Below the pieces are notes generated by a model. It ran no database searches and was not told the DNA's origin. It worked only from the letters and a program-made list of their open reading frames with translations. This document shows positions 1 through 10,829 of a stretch of DNA of 64,000 bases, one piece after another. The stretch comes from Bolinopsis microptera (lineage: Eukaryota; Ctenophora; Tentaculata; Lobata; Bolinopsidae), in the NCBI RefSeq assembly GCF_026151205.1, contig NC_087076.1, forward strand, positions 20,578,828 through 20,642,827, in the 5' to 3' direction. A program made the translations under genes and the position numbers. Each line of letters starts with the position of its first letter. Position 1 is the stretch's first letter.

Positions 1-237
<237 letters not shown>

Positions 238-239
238 CC

Positions 240-430
240 TATCTCGATCCAACCGTTGGATCTAACCGTTGAATCTAACATCTAACCGTTGGATCTAACC
301 GTTCTTTCTAACCGTTGGATCTAACCGTTGGATCTAACCGTACGATCTAACCGTACGATTTAACCGTCCCATCTAACCGTCCGATCTAACCGTTCGATCC
401 AACCGTACGATCCAACCGTTCGATCAAACG
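240..430. repeat. Degenerate GATCTAACCGTT minisatellite
   Basis: About 13 to 14 diverged copies of a 12-13 bp unit, GATCTAACCGTTG, with variants such as GATCTAACCGTAC and GATCCAACCGTTC. It follows directly on the CT repeat. There is no coding potential. Confidence 0.85.
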
Positions 431-610
431 GTTTATATCAAAGCAATACTTATATGTATTGCGCGAAAGTCATAGCAGTGTCTAAACATAAGGTTAATAT
501 ACGTGTCAGCGCTGTGTGACGAGGTTTGGTTTGATCTAAACTGGACGCGCGCAGTTCGATCTAATTAGATCGAACAAATGGTTCGATCTGATTTACATCT
601 TGGTGACAGT

Positions 611-664
611 TACTCTGCCGCGCCGCGCACTCAACTATGCTTCTCGCAACGACATCGTCAATTA
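611..664. mobile_element. Fragment of the TTGTAGCGCG short element family
   Basis: The stretch contains the family's internal words CGCGCACTCAACTATGC, TTCTCGCAACGA and the end GACATCGTCAATTAA, but lacks the TTGTAGCGCG start. It is a truncated relative of the copies at 841, 45326 and 46276. Confidence 0.6.
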
Positions 665-840
665 ATAATTATTTGTAATATCTGAAATGTTTGTGCAATT
701 CCGACACCAATTACATAAGACTAAGAGTAAGTTATCCAAGCCAAGGGTTGCGTAACTTCTTGGTCTTCCAGTACATAAATACTATCACACGAAAACCGAC
801 CAATTACAAATCAATGTCCCCGTTCAGTTAACCGCTGGTT

Positions 841-950
841 TTGTAGCGCGATGCGTTACTGCGCGATGCGTTACTGGGCTTCTCTGGCTAGATCGGCGAG
901 ATGCGCTACTGTGCCGCGCCGAGCTGCCATGAATTGACATCGTCAATTAA
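841..950. mobile_element. Short element with 9-bp target duplication (TTGTAGCGCG family)
   Basis: This 110-bp element starts TTGTAGCGCG and ends GTCAATTAA. It is flanked by the 9-bp direct repeat CCGCTGGTT at 832-840 and 951-959. Copies at 45326-45445 and 46276-46404 share the ends and each carry their own perfect 9-bp duplication, which fixes the borders. A 9-bp duplication is typical of Mutator-like elements, so a non-autonomous member of that group is the likeliest identity. There is no ORF. Confidence 0.85.
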
Positions 951-1014
951 CCGCTGGTTTAAGTCAAGGCCAAACTATAAACCCTAAACGTTTGTAATTT
1001 ATAAACCACACCAG

Positions 1015-1786
1015 GCCTGATGTGGTTCACGAAGCAGTTTGGGACGTATTCCCTGATGACGGTGTTTGGAGTGGAGAAGGTGATGATTGCCTATTTCCGT
1101 GACAAAGTCCACTACTCCAAACAGACTGCGTACATTACGAGTGTTCTGGTGTGGTGTCTGGTCGCTGTTATTGTGGCACTTCCCATTGGTGAGCTTTGAC
1201 CAGGATTTGTATTGCAAATTTATTCCGATTCGAGAATCACGTAATTATTGTCTTCAGCTTCGCTGATATCATGTTTCCATGACGGTGAGTATATTCGTCT
1301 TTGATCTTGTAATATCTTCTTTATTCAGTGGCTGGATGTAATTACCAAGGAAGTGAGTCAGGGCTGATAGAGTTCTCAGGAGACTGGTATCTCCTCAACA
1401 TTCCAGTATCCTACTTCGAGTGGACCTACACCATCCTCCCCATCCTTTACTATCTCCTAGCCTGGGCTACCACCATCAAAATCCTCATCAAGTTCACCCA
1501 CCAACTAACGGAAAGACAGGAAAATGTTTTGGTTGCCGTACCACTACGAAGAGAAACACGAATACAGCAGAATCACAATCCTCGGGCACTGTTGTACTTG
1601 ATTAACTTTATCGTGACGTTCACACCTTGGATTGTTCTAGTGGGGTTCAGGATGATAGACTTGTTCGAGTGGAAGCATGCAGTTTTGGCAAGAACAGCGC
1701 CAGAGAGCTTGACTTTTACGGCGGGAATACTTTTGTTGACTTTGAATGCTATTTTTAATCCTATCATATATTTCATTGGGCGATAA
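1015..1786 (+). CDS. Rhodopsin-like GPCR, 3' exons (5' part missing)
   Basis: Two exons can be read, 1015-1188 and 1329-1786. They join in phase 1 through donor G|GTGAGC and acceptor TTATTCAG. The first exon encodes the TM3-TM4 region, with EKV where the DRY motif is expected. The second encodes TM5, a charged third loop, TM6 with FTPW in place of CWxP, and TM7 with NAIFNPIIY, a good NPxxY motif, followed almost at once by the stop. The first exon follows the acceptor ACACCAG at 1014, so exons for the N-terminus and TM1-2 must lie upstream, but I found none in the first kilobase, which is repeats. The ligand is not predictable. The altered DRY and CWxP motifs and the very short C-tail suggest a divergent lineage-specific receptor or a decaying gene. 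No frame break is seen in the two exons. Confidence 0.75.
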
Positions 1787-1952
1787 AATTACGATGGTAA
1801 TACATTAATACCTCGTTATTATATAGCGCGGACCACGTTGTCAAATTAAATGGGACAGATATCTGGGATAGAGTTCACAACTCAGTAGTCTGTACAGTGT
1901 ACATAGTAGCTATAGATTAAGAATTGTAAACAAGATTCATTTGTTACAGTGC

Positions 1953-2147
1953 ACAGTGGAGTTCCCACCTACGAGTGAAAACTGAGAGGTGGCGCGCCTG
2001 ATGATAAGGTATGATAATGTCAGCCTTGCGGCGCGGCTGACATTAGCTTTCATTACGTTTGAATTATCGCATATACTCTGCATACACCGCGCCACCTTTC
2101 AGGCGCGCCACCTCTCAGTTTTCACTTGTAGGTGGGAACTCCACTGT
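1953..2147. mobile_element. 195-bp fold-back element
   Basis: Arms of 49 bp at 1953-2001 and 2099-2147 are reverse complements with a single mismatch. They run from ACAGTGGAGTTCCCACCT to the GGCGCGCC core around a 97-bp loop. The structure is a miniature inverted-repeat element. No clear target duplication is visible. Confidence 0.8.
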
Positions 2148-2149
2148 AA

Positions 2150-3924
2150 TGACTACTGCTGCAGTGGACACAGCTGACTCGACACAGCATCTTGTTCTGT
2201 TCATTACGATGATTTCAGGAAGCATCTATTACTATACTGGTATACTCTATTGCATAGTTTCCTTCAAAGAGTTAAAAATTTTTTGTATTGTTCATTTTAA
2301 TAATTTAACCTAAACAGTAGACAATGAAATTAGGGTAATCTTTGATGAAAAATTTTGTTATAATATTATGATGATTTGGTCCCTATATGTCACTTTTATT
2401 AATCTATGTTGTTTTGTTTTCAATAATTTTCTTAACATTGCAAATGGCAACCCGATACTATTAGCTTATATTATTAGGCCGGCCGGTTTAATCATAAAGT
2501 GTCTTAATGAATTTATATATCTGGTATTTCCAATTGTGAAGTTCTACTGCGCTTCTCTTGAAAACGATATATCGTGTATATATACACAATATATGAAACT
2601 AGGGAAATCTGAATGAGATAATATCAACTATAAGAAATACACCAGAACATAATAAACACATTTATCTAAGATTTAACTAAAACGTTTGTTCCTCTTGTTG
2701 ATCATTATTGGCTCCCATAAAATTAAAAGCCGCCTCAAGAATAATTTAAACATTTAATTTTTATTCTGAGAAATTGAAACCATAATTGAGATCATCAGCT
2801 TTTTGGGGTTCTTGTAGAAAATGGTTCCAAGTACATAGCTACTTTCATGGTTTGGTGTCCGATCTAAATTGTGATGCCACAAAAATGAACAAATTCGTTC
2901 ATCTTATATATCGAATTCTTAGATTAGACAAAATACCATAATTGAAATGGAATGCTTTAATTGGATTAGCAAACAAACAGATGAACTTGGGATTAAAATT
3001 CAAGAGCAGCTTCAAACTTAAAGAAAATCTAAAATTTAAAAGTGATAGCTTTGAATATCAAATAGTAATCAGGCAATAATTTTGAAAAATGACTCATTCA
3101 ACGCTCTTAAAAATATATATAATAGTTCTAGATACCGGTGGGGAAGTGAACCATATTTACTTTGGTACGTGACAGTGAATCTGGGTCCTGATTGGACAAT
3201 GCTGAGAACTAGTTGGGTTACCTCACCACCAACATCCAGATCTGAAGGTCCGGCCAAATCGTCTTTTGTGTGCGATTTTAAAAGATTGATCGCAATTAAT
3301 TAATATTCACAAATAACAAGCAGATAACAAATCTTTCAACTCATAAAACTTAAATTTCAAAGTGTCTACATAGCTAACGTAGCATGTTCTACAGTCCACG
3401 CCCATGTTGCACATCAAGGGCTTATTCGTGGATTAAAAAGTACGTTTCTTAACAATTTTACGATACCGTAGAAACTGAATCTCAATGTTCATGACATTAT
3501 TACTGATCGTAAAATGAGTATTTCTTAACGATGAAATTTTAGTTATTTGAGAATTGGGCAACTCTCTGCAGTTTTTTATTGAACTCCATGATGTGATGGT
3601 TTTCACTGTGTCACGTGACTAAATATTAAACGGTCTTTATTACGTTACAGTCACGTGACACGACAGATCCGATAAGCTTTTTATTAGAACCATAACTTGG
3701 AGAGTTGTGTCTGATTTATATCTCTAGACTTGAAATGAGGAATTGTTGAGGGTCGATCCCAAAGATTTGTATCCTCATCACCTGAGATTAAAATATAGTA
3801 ACTACGTAGGTTTATCTTATAAACAATAAAAACATGAGCAGTAATGCAAAACTACCACATACACATATGTCGAGGATTAAAGATTTCAAGCTAAATTTGT
3901 TTATGTATATTGTATGTGCTCCCT
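2150..3924. other. Intergenic, no gene seen
   Basis: AT-rich spacer between the GPCR and the last exon of the minus-strand gene. Short open frames here show no family resemblance. The only structure noted is a 13-bp perfect inverted repeat, GTGTCACGTGACT at 3608-3620 and its complement at 3649-3661. Each arm contains the E-box CACGTG, so it is a possible protein-binding site of unknown function. Confidence 0.6.
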
Positions 3925-6900
3925 CTATGTCCAACGTACGAACCTCTTTGGAGAGAGTGATTTGCGTTTTTTAGGTGTTGAGAGTCTTCCGATAATGTTT
4001 TCAACTTGACCCATTCTCCTTATCTTTACTGATATCTGATAAGGCGTCAGACCTGAAATAACCAAATTCATTCAAATAAAGAGTCTGCGAAATCTTGCGA
4101 AATATGTATATTATATTATGATGATTATGTTAAAATTTGAAAGGATCTTTACATTTAGGGAAGTTCTTCCTGATTCGATAAAGATTTAACGTCTGAACGA
4201 TAACACTATTTTTTAAACGACTAAATAAAATGAATAAACTGTACTAAGGACCTCTGTTTGAGTGTTCTGAAGGGACTTGCTGAGGAGAAACCTCTTTGTA
4301 CTCGATACCAGGCCGTTTTCCTTTGCATACATTCCCATTCTTCTTCGGATAGTTCTTCTTGACCGTGAGAGGAAGTTCAGGAGAGTTTCCCTGTGGTGCA
4401 TAACACGCATACTTGTTGAACCTGGAAACCACTCCATTGGGTTGCTGCTGTGAGTTCATAAACTTATCAAAACTAGGATCATTGCTGGTCCTAATCTGCT
4501 CCATTAAAATGCTGTACGCATCAGAGGACCGCATGGTTCTGACGTTTTCCCCGATGGGCTCGATGTTGGGGAGCGGTTCCACAAGGACAGGACGGTGACG
4601 TCTGAAGCGGCCAGGAGCCACCCAGGGCGGAAAGAGAGGAGCTCCCTCTGTCTGGGAGAAGGAGTCTGTGGGTTTCTTGTTGACGATCTGATATCCCTGG
4701 AAAGGGACGGACGGCTCAAAGGGGGAGTATAGGGAGTTGTTAGCCGGGTACTGAGTCTGACATGTCCTCTGCTCGATAGTGGGCGCTACCCGAGTGTTAT
4801 CCTCGTTGCTGAGAGTGCGAGGGGATGGTCTGGATACTTTTCTAGCGCTCAAGAGTGGTTCTACCAGCACTGAACTGAGTGGGGAGTTTGTGTAGTCGAG
4901 GAAGGGACTGTAGGGCGGGAACATGTCCGTTTGGATGGCTATATCCACCACGTTGTCTTGTCTCTGCACGATGAAGACTAGGACGGGAGTTGAGACCTCT
5001 ATAGCAGAACAGTGTTTGCTGTGGTTAGGGAACTGGGTCTGGACCGTGCGTTGCTCCACAGGAATCCTCACAATCTCCTGACCTGACTCGTTACGCTCTA
5101 CTATCGGGAAGGTGCTCTGCATTGACAGACGTCTACCATCCATCCAGGGAGACAGAGGGTTATTCTCAAAACAGTTCATTCTACTGGAGTCCTTCTGTTG
5201 ATCTTCAAAAGGAGCAGAGGAGCTGGGAGGCTCCAGATACTGATCGTATATAGAATGCTGGGGACTCCACGAGTTTGACTGCTCGTCAATAGCCCAGGAG
5301 GAGCTCTGAAATTGTTCGAAACTCTCGTGCTGGCGTCTCCACTGGTTCCACTCAGGGTTTTCCTTGGGAGTGAGGTCGTCAGGTTTGGAACTGAAGAGGA
5401 CGGTGGGAGGTTTAAATGTGTCCACAGACTCTGAACTGTCGTGGTAGTTCATCCTAACGTAACTTGGTTTCGGTTTAACAAGGTGTTCGTTCGAACTAAG
5501 AGGAGCCTTGATGAAGTCATTCAGCGAGGTGTTCGCAAACAAAGAATCATTCCGTGGAAAGGGTTCCATGTAGGTGGGTTCCTGCGTCGGGAATACAGTT
5601 TGTTCATCAGCTAGCATCTCATCAAACAACCTCTCTGCAACCGACATGTCTCCTTTTTGACGGGACGCGGAGGTGGGTCGTCTTTCATCTGACTTGTAAC
5701 CTCCACTCCCTTTACCACTCTCCTTAAAATCTTCTGAGGTCTCGTCAACTACCCTTATCTTCTCATCGCTTCCTCGACGTGTTTCAGAGAAAGCATCTAT
5801 GTACAAGGGAGCTCGTCTGTGCTCGAAGTCTGAGGTGGAAGTAGCAGGTAGGTCAGATTGGAAATGGTTGGCTGTGCTAGTCTTCACAATGTTCGGCTTG
5901 ATGTTAAACCGTTCCAGAGAATTCCGTATCCTTATGGGGCTAATACGACTAAAGTCAGAAGTAGGAGGGACATCCTGTGGGACACTGACACTCTGGCTCG
6001 GTTCAATGCTAGCCACGACCTTCTTCATTAGGGTCGCATTTTCAGATACGTTATTTTCAGATACGTTATCAAAACTTTTATCCGTGTTCACAAGCAAATC
6101 AGAATTATCAGCCTGCATTCCAGGACTTTTTATCAAAGTATCTGCAATATCGGGTTGTAGTGCTGACTCCGAAGAAAACACTCCATCCTTAGAAACTCCT
6201 TCATTTCCTCCTTGTTCTAATTCTTCCACTTTAACGGTGGGAAGTTCAAACTCCTCAGGGGGTTTTGTTTCTCCTACAACAGCAAGTCCTTGATTATATA
6301 TCTCTTGGTCACTCATTGGAAACAGTGTGCGTAGGACAGACATTTTGGTAGCTTCTTCATCGGGGCTTTCAGCTTGGGGCTTGTTTTTATTGTTTTCTTC
6401 AGCTGATTTCAAGGATTTTTCAAAAGCTTTGCTTTCCTTGAACCTTTCCAACACGATATTGAACACATTAGCTTGAGGGTCTGGGATGTCCTTGATTGTG
6501 GAGGCAAACAGTTTGTACATGGTCTCAGTATCATCAAGTGTCTGTATGTTTCCTGCCTCGATAAGTCTGTCTATCTGAGCAGTCAGGCCTCGGTTTTCCT
6601 CCGCCTCTTCATCTGACTCATCAGCCTTGTTCACAGTCGGTGTGATTTTAGACCAGGCTGATTTAGGAGGGGAGAAAGGTGTGTTCAACTTTGCTGCACT
6701 ATCGAACTCTGATTCCTCCATGACGTCGAGAGAGGTTCTCCCTCGGGGATGAGATGCAGACATCCGGGCCCGACCTTGCATTCTCCTGCCGTATACGTAC
6801 TTCAGCGTCTTCTTAGCGTTGGTTTGTTGTACCGAGGTTTTTGGTTTGATGTACAGGAGGGTTCCTTCTACGGGCTCCTCTTTTATCACGGAGATATCCT

Positions 6901-8977
6901 CAAAATCAACAGGTTCCTCTTTCACTGCCACTAAAGGTTGCACCTCTATCTGCTTTAACTTTTTGACACGTTTTCTGAATATCTCCACCATCAGCATCTG
7001 ATCAGGCTCTAACTGCTCTTGCTTTATTTTTAATGTTTCTGGCTGGACAATAGTTTCAGGTGCTGTGTCAGATGATTCCTTTAAATCGGGTTTATTGACT
7101 TTCGGCGAATCGGTGGCAGGAATAATTGGAGACGAATTGGTTTCAGCATATGTTTCATCGACAGGCTCTGTTTTAATCGCAAATGGAATGCATGGCTTTT
7201 TATGTTTTTTCGTCTTTTGCTTCCTCGCCTCTTCCTCAATGTGGGATGTCGGATGAACGATGTCCTCGGTCGCTGTATCAGTATTTTCATCAGATCTACT
7301 GACTTTAAATGGTATATTAAGCGATACAGAAGACAAATTGATTTCAGATGATGTCTCATCGACAGGCTCATGTTTTATGGAAAAAGGAATGCACGGCCTT
7401 TTATGTTTCTTCTTTTTCCGCTTTCTGGATTCTTCTTCGCTGATGGGCGATGGTTCCTCAGTATTTGGAATATTAGGTGTGATATTTTCACTATTTTGTG
7501 AAGGAGGATGGATTGATGTGGATAGCTCAGCTGGACGCGTCAATGCACCCCTCTGTTGAAAGCAAGGAGCTGATGAGTATTGTTCAGAATCAGTGCTTAA
7601 TATTGGTTCAGGGTGATTTCTGACACAGTCAGATTCGGAGCATTCTACAGGCTCTGATTTAATAAGAGCGTTGTGGTGATCACAATCCATCATTTCTCGT
7701 TTCACGGCCAGAAGGGGGTTTGGATTGACTGACATGTCCTCATAATCCATCGGCTCTGGTTTGATCGTCGGAGCCATATAAGGGTTTCTGTTGACTTGAT
7801 CTTGATTACTAAAAGTAGGATAATTAATCTCTTGCTCAAAGCACCGAGGATTGCTTGTTAAATCCTGAGATATGGAGGTGGATTGCTGCGAAGAACACGA
7901 AGACGGAGGTCGAGAGTAAGAGTCGAGTCTGGCCACCCTTTGAGAGACTGAGTATGGTCGTGATTTCCCGTGCGAGGTACCAGACTGAAACTGAGTCATG
8001 AATTCTTGGAGCTTCTCCTCCTGCAGGGTAGCATCGGGACTTGTACTTCTACACTTTTTTCTGGCGGCCCATCTGGCAGCTCGATTACTGTCGGGAGGAT
8101 ACCTTTTTCTCAGAAACTCCTGGATGTTGTGACTTATCCGGATCTTCGGCACAAGAACCACAAGACTTTGCATTTTCTTTCTCTTGCGTTGGTACATGGG
8201 ACGATGTTCTCGCGTTGAACTGGTGCTCTGCTCTCTCATGTGGAACTCATCCATATCCTCACACTGCTCTTGTCTCAAACTTTCAAAATATCTCTTAGCT
8301 CGTGCCAGCAGGCCCGGATCCTTCATGTCTGTCTCCCCATAGTGCGGGTCAAAGTGGGGTGCATCAAACTCTCTAGTATCATTCCCCTCTGCAAAGAACG
8401 AGTACAGTCCATACTGATAGCTGGTTAGATCGACAGTCTTGTTCAAGTTCCTGGCTACTTTAGAAGGATTGAACCTGCCAACAGGTCGAGATGAGGTCTG
8501 GGTCTCAGGGAGAGTGGTTGAGGTAGCAGGGGGGTGAACACGTGAACATTGTTCAGGACTACAAGGTTCAGGCTTTATCACTATCGGAGGAGGAGCGTCA
8601 ACTATCTCTTCTTTAATGTTTACTCCTGAAAAGAGCAAAATTTCAGTTTCAAATTGAATATCTGAATATCTACAGATATCTGCAATCTCGTACTTAATTC
8701 AAAATGAGATAATTGGTTCGCACGGCCGTGACAACACAATCGACAATAGAATGACACACCATTTATTTTTCTCTCGCGATCAGACGGTATCCTCTAATAC
8801 GAAATAAACTTCGGAACAGGTTTTCCGACGACTTCAGTTCAACTGCAGTATATTATATGACTTCAGTTCAACAGCTGCAGTATATTATATGACTTCAGTT
8901 CAACTGCAGTATATTATCATGATTATAATATGACAGCGAAAGTTTCACTTACCAAAGTTTTCAGGGCATGTTTCCAT
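3925..8977 (-). CDS. Large acidic nuclear-type protein with SUMO/KEPE motif array
   Basis: The main exon is 4244-8625 and needs an upstream exon: acceptor TTTTCAG at 8626 joins in phase 1 to 8953-8977 (donor G|GTAAGT), giving the start METCPENF. The protein has about 1,468 residues. It can instead splice at a weak donor (GAG|GTCCTT, exon end 4252) to a good terminal exon 3925-4052 ending SPKRFVRWT, giving about 1,508. The frame stays open upstream of the chosen ATG, so the start is uncertain. No globular domain is recognised; most of it looks disordered. Eleven psi-K-x-E motifs (IKEE, IKPE, VKRE, IKSE, IKHE and others) lie at about residues 13, 26, 296, 313, 331, 425, 492, 541, 576, 589 and 806. 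Seven have the KxEP form. A 65-residue unit with KKHKxPCIPFxIKxEPVDET is duplicated. Basic KRKKKKHK stretches suggest nuclear import. A role as a SUMO-dependent chromatin or transcription scaffold is inference. Confidence 0.75.
8830..8919. repeat. Three tandem copies of a 29-32 bp unit
   Basis: The unit GACTTCAGTTCAACTGCAG plus TATATTATAT occurs three times; the middle copy has an extra CAG. It lies in the first intron side or promoter side of the minus-strand gene that starts at 8977. Confidence 0.9.
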
Positions 8978-9141
8978 CTTCTGAGTCAAATCTTTCACGC
9001 CATATTTCCCTTGCTGAAGTAGGCATGTCAGTGAATCACTAAGTATATTATTATTAATTGAATGACATAATTTCCACCGATACGGTAACATTATTCTATA
9101 CGATATTGTGATCTAATAGGCAAGGTTAACTTTAACCCTTT

Positions 9142-9207
9142 CCAAATATACAGAATTATCCGTATGTAACCAAGCCAAATATACAGAATTATCCGTACGT
9201 AACCAAG
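9142..9207. repeat. 33-bp tandem duplication
   Basis: Two adjacent copies of a 33-bp unit beginning CCAAATATACAGAATTATCC, differing at one base (GTATG against GTACG). The surrounding 9.2-9.98 kb holds no recognisable gene. Confidence 0.9.
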
Positions 9208-9990
9208 GAGACTTAATCTAACAGGGCACATGCCCGCAGCTTCATATTTATAACTCTGCTTATAATTTACATTATAGTCAGTCACTCCAGTGATTCCGGT
9301 GTACAGTTTACTTGACTAAATGATAAAACAAGTGCATGACAGAGAAATCAGCAACCGGATTTGCCATGAAGCAGATTAATAATTGGAGTAGAATTCTAAG
9401 ACGCGCAATGCGCGCGTCATTTTTTGATCAACAAAGTTCAAGCCGTGGCCTATCTAGCAAGGAAAAATGTTCTTAAAACTAGCAATAGGAGAGAAAATGC
9501 GCTTGCAGGAGTTAACTTAATAACATTTCTAGGGCCTTCTGGACAGAATACCACGTTGACCGATGACACATTATACCAATTATACAGAAGTCAGTAACAT
9601 ACACGAACAATCTGCTGAAAAAACCATTATAACAGTAAATGGGATAAATCACTTAAACAAAAGATCATTCAAAGCAGTCCCGCTGCTACGAGCTACGAAA
9701 ATAAACAAAATAAATCTGAGACATCAATCGAAATAGATTCTACAAACACAACCTCAAAACGTCATTAAAAATCCATAAAAAACGAATAAAATTAAGTTAA
9801 AACAACAAACAAGGCCCTACTAAACAACAAACTCGAAAATCTAGAAAATTCTAAAGTGTTAACAGCAGAATGAACAGAGATAAGAAGGTACTCGTTTGAT
9901 TTGACACGTGACACTTCAACAGAGCAACACATAAACCCGCTAAAGTAGAGCCTGAAGGTAAAAAACACCTCTTATTGATGACTTAATTAA

Positions 9991-10812
9991 GGAGAGATAC
10001 ACCAAAACCGTTTTTGCTCCGAACATCGATTTTATTTTATATTATTTTTAAATAGACAAAAAGAATAAGATTGTACACCTTCAAAAAAATTTTAAAATAT
10101 TCCCTCATCGAGAAAAAAAATATTTTTCTTTTTCGAAAATTTTTAAAATTTGGAGAAGTCTGTCACTGTAATACCTATAGTTCGGTCATTTAAAAAGTTT
10201 TTTGGCTGATTTTTTTACTGAACATTACTTACACTCCGTACTAGAAGCCATTGAAAGGATTATATAATTGAACAATAAATGACCAAGTTACAGACCGAAC
10301 AAGGTGAAAAAAGAAAAATTGGGATTTTTGCCTACCACCAAAAATTCTTGTGAGTGTAGTTGATGATCATGGCAAGCTTTTTGGAACCGGATTTCTCTCA
10401 ATTTTGAGTTTTAAGCTATGCTATGTGGCCTCAAACGACTTGGTGGTGAAATGTACAACTTTGGTGGTAGGCAAAAATCCCAATTTTTCTTTTTTCACCT
10501 TGTTCGGTCTGTAACTTGGTCATTTATTGTTCAATTATATAATCCTTTCAATGGCTTCTAGTACGGAGTGTTAGTAATGTTCAGTAAAAAAATCAGCCAA
10601 AAAACTTTTTAAATGGCCGAACTATCGGTATTACAGTGACAGACTTCTCCAAATTTTAAAAATTTTCGAAAAAGAAAAATATTTTTTTTTCTCGATGAGG
10701 GAATATTTTTAAAAATTTTTGAAGGTGTACAATCTTATTCCTTTTGTCTATTTAAAAATAATATAAAATAAAATCGATGTTCGGAGCAAAAACGGTTTTG
10801 GTGTATCTCCCC
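9991..10812. mobile_element. TTAA-flanked fold-back element, 822 bp
   Basis: Two arms of about 352 bp (9991-10342 and 10460-10812) are nearly perfect reverse complements around a 117-bp loop. The outer ends read GGAGAGATACACC and GGTGTATCTCCCC. TTAA lies directly outside both ends (9987-9990 and 10813-10816), the target duplication typical of piggyBac-type transposons, although the tips do not start with the usual CC. There is no ORF. The high arm identity implies recent formation or gene conversion between arms. Confidence 0.85.
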
Positions 10813-10829
10813 TTAAGTTGGTTTATTAA

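Noticed and set aside
240-430. CRISPR-like array
   Set aside because: Units are 12-13 bp with no spacers, in an animal genome; it is a degenerate minisatellite.
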